Origin: Pseudo-nitzschia pungens
Lineage: Eukaryota; Bacillariophyta; Bacillariophyceae; Bacillariales; Bacillariaceae
Reading direction: 5' to 3'
Assembly: GCA_037355855.1 (NCBI GenBank)
Contig: CM074759.1
Coordinates: 5,890,001-5,954,000, forward strand
DNA length: 64,000 bases
The notes beneath the pieces are model-generated. The model was not told the origin of the DNA. It did not search any database and saw only the letters and a list, made by a program, of their open reading frames with translations. Below are positions 63,363 through 64,000 of this stretch, in pieces (the first letter of the stretch is position 1; every line of letters begins with the position of its first letter). Made by a program: the position numbers and the translations under genes.

Positions 63363-64000
63363 ATTTTCTGGTATGAGGTTTGATGGGATGCCTTCCACTC
63401 CAAATCCCATCAATGCTTCTACTGTTTCTCCCCTTTCCTCCTCCGACTCTTCCCCTGTCTCTCAGTTTGTCCAATTAACTCTTCATGGAGACTCTCTTGC
63501 TGCTAAGGATTCTGACAGTTTTGGTCACTCCTTCCCTCAAGCTCCATCCTCTAACTCCACCATCATCACTTTCCAAAACATTGGGCCACAGCGCAGAGCT
63601 GCCTTTATGTCCATGTCCAAGCACAACACCCGTCAATTTGTCAAGAGCAATGCCAGTGTGGCTCTTTTTGCTGAACATTGTTTGAATGAATCCAAACTCC
63701 TGCCATGTGATCTTTTCAATCGGCGCATGAAGAATATCAGTCCCTCAAGTTTTTCCTACCTTGCCAACAACAAGCATGAAGCTTCTGACTGTTCATGGCT
63801 TCAGCCTGGTGGCACAGGGTTTTCCATTGATCAACTGTTCAGTTCCCACAAGATTGCCCATGGGGCTGATCCTTCTGGTCTTGGAAGATGGTCCTTTGTC
63901 AAGTTTCAGGGCAGGGATGGTTACACTGTCACTATGTTTTCTGCTTACTGCCCTGTTGAAAATGACAGGGATCTTGGTTCCGTCTGGAATCAACAGTACC
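63355..64000 (+). CDS. LINE ORF2, 3'-partial (K)
   Basis: It starts at ATG 63355 inside ATGGTTAG (MVRFSGMRFDGMPSTPN) and is open to the window end, covering the first 215 residues: a Ser-rich leader and the first half of the endonuclease (FQNIGPQRRAAF, LFAEHCLNES, GRWSFVKFQGRDGY, FSAYCPVENDRD). The rest is outside the window, so intactness is unknown. Confidence 0.88.
   Translation, partial: MVRFSGMRFDGMPSTPNPINASTVSPLSSSDSSPVSQFVQLTLHGDSLAAKDSDSFGHSFPQAPSSNSTIITFQNIGPQRRAAFMSMSKHNTRQFVKSNASVALFAEHCLNESKLLPCDLFNRRMKNISPSSFSYLANNKHEASDCSWLQPGGTGFSIDQLFSSHKIAHGADPSGLGRWSFVKFQGRDGYTVTMFSAYCPVENDRDLGSVWNQQY

Larger units (their letters stand above)
56631..64000 (+). mobile_element. LINE copy K, runs past window end
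   Basis: It begins with the exact 5' terminus CAATTTTGCGACGCGCG at 56631, inserted in the E 5' UTR with no extra base. It has a 3.45 kb 5' UTR containing a 15-bp repeat array, ORF1 with one nonsense codon, and the start of ORF2, open to base 64000. The 3' end and TSD lie outside. Confidence 0.9.

Noticed and set aside
1..64000. Promoters, RBSs or operons of a bacterial type; defence islands
   Set aside because: All coding content is eukaryotic LINE; no prokaryotic gene organisation is present.

Overview
The whole 64 kb window is built from copies of one family of non-LTR retrotransposon (LINE), plus one LTR-like insertion. I see no host gene, tRNA, rRNA, CRISPR array or bacterial operon signal. 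The genome is eukaryotic: target-primed retrotransposons with (ATT)n tails, target-site duplications, long intronless retroelement ORFs with TAG/TGA/TAA stops, and very long UTRs. The reverse transcriptase (motif A NDAKGCYDRI, motif B GCGQGNGIGP, motif C FVDD) recalls LINE proteins I know from diatoms and related algae. A stramenopile alga is my best guess, at roughly 50% confidence.

The element: a complete copy is 10-11 kb. It has a 1.7-3.5 kb 5' UTR starting with CAATTTTGCG, often carrying a minisatellite; ORF1 (about 985-1093 codons, Ser/Gln-rich N-terminus, no recognised domain); ORF2 (about 1945 aa: AP-type endonuclease, reverse transcriptase, RNase H, CCHC finger), which overlaps ORF1 by 8 nt (ATGGTTAG); and a 0.3 kb 3' UTR with two hairpins and a short ATT-repeat tail.

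Layout. 1-9074: copy L1 (+), cut by the window start. 9075-10263: 3' end of an older copy H (+). 10264-15344: copy L3 (+), interrupted by a 1.9 kb ORF-less element Q (-) with a 17-bp target-site duplication (TSD), and then by the 5' end of copy G. 15345-23168: copy G (+), scrambled by an inverted ORF2 fragment and truncated inside RT. 23169-56630: an old minus-strand copy E, split by the intact full-length copy J (-, 28255-39062, 20-bp TSD), by an LTR-like insertion (41659-42632, 5-bp TSD), and by the block 42781-52363, which lies between 0.55 kb direct repeats. That block holds copy F (+) and a second H fragment. 56631-64000: copy K (+), running out of the window, with a 1.9 kb array of a 15-bp repeat in its 5' UTR.

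How it works together: J is the only copy here with both ends, both ORFs and a TSD, so it is the best candidate for an active source. Q shares both termini with the LINE and was probably mobilised by its proteins. Hairpins at both ends keep their pairing although bases differ between Q and the LINE, which suggests functional RNA structures. The 5' halves (5' UTR and ORF1 N-terminus) exist in several versions joined to nearly the same 3' half, so promoter and 5' modules appear to be exchanged between copies. Identities are judged by eye, not computed; near-identical blocks could in part reflect assembly of repeats.
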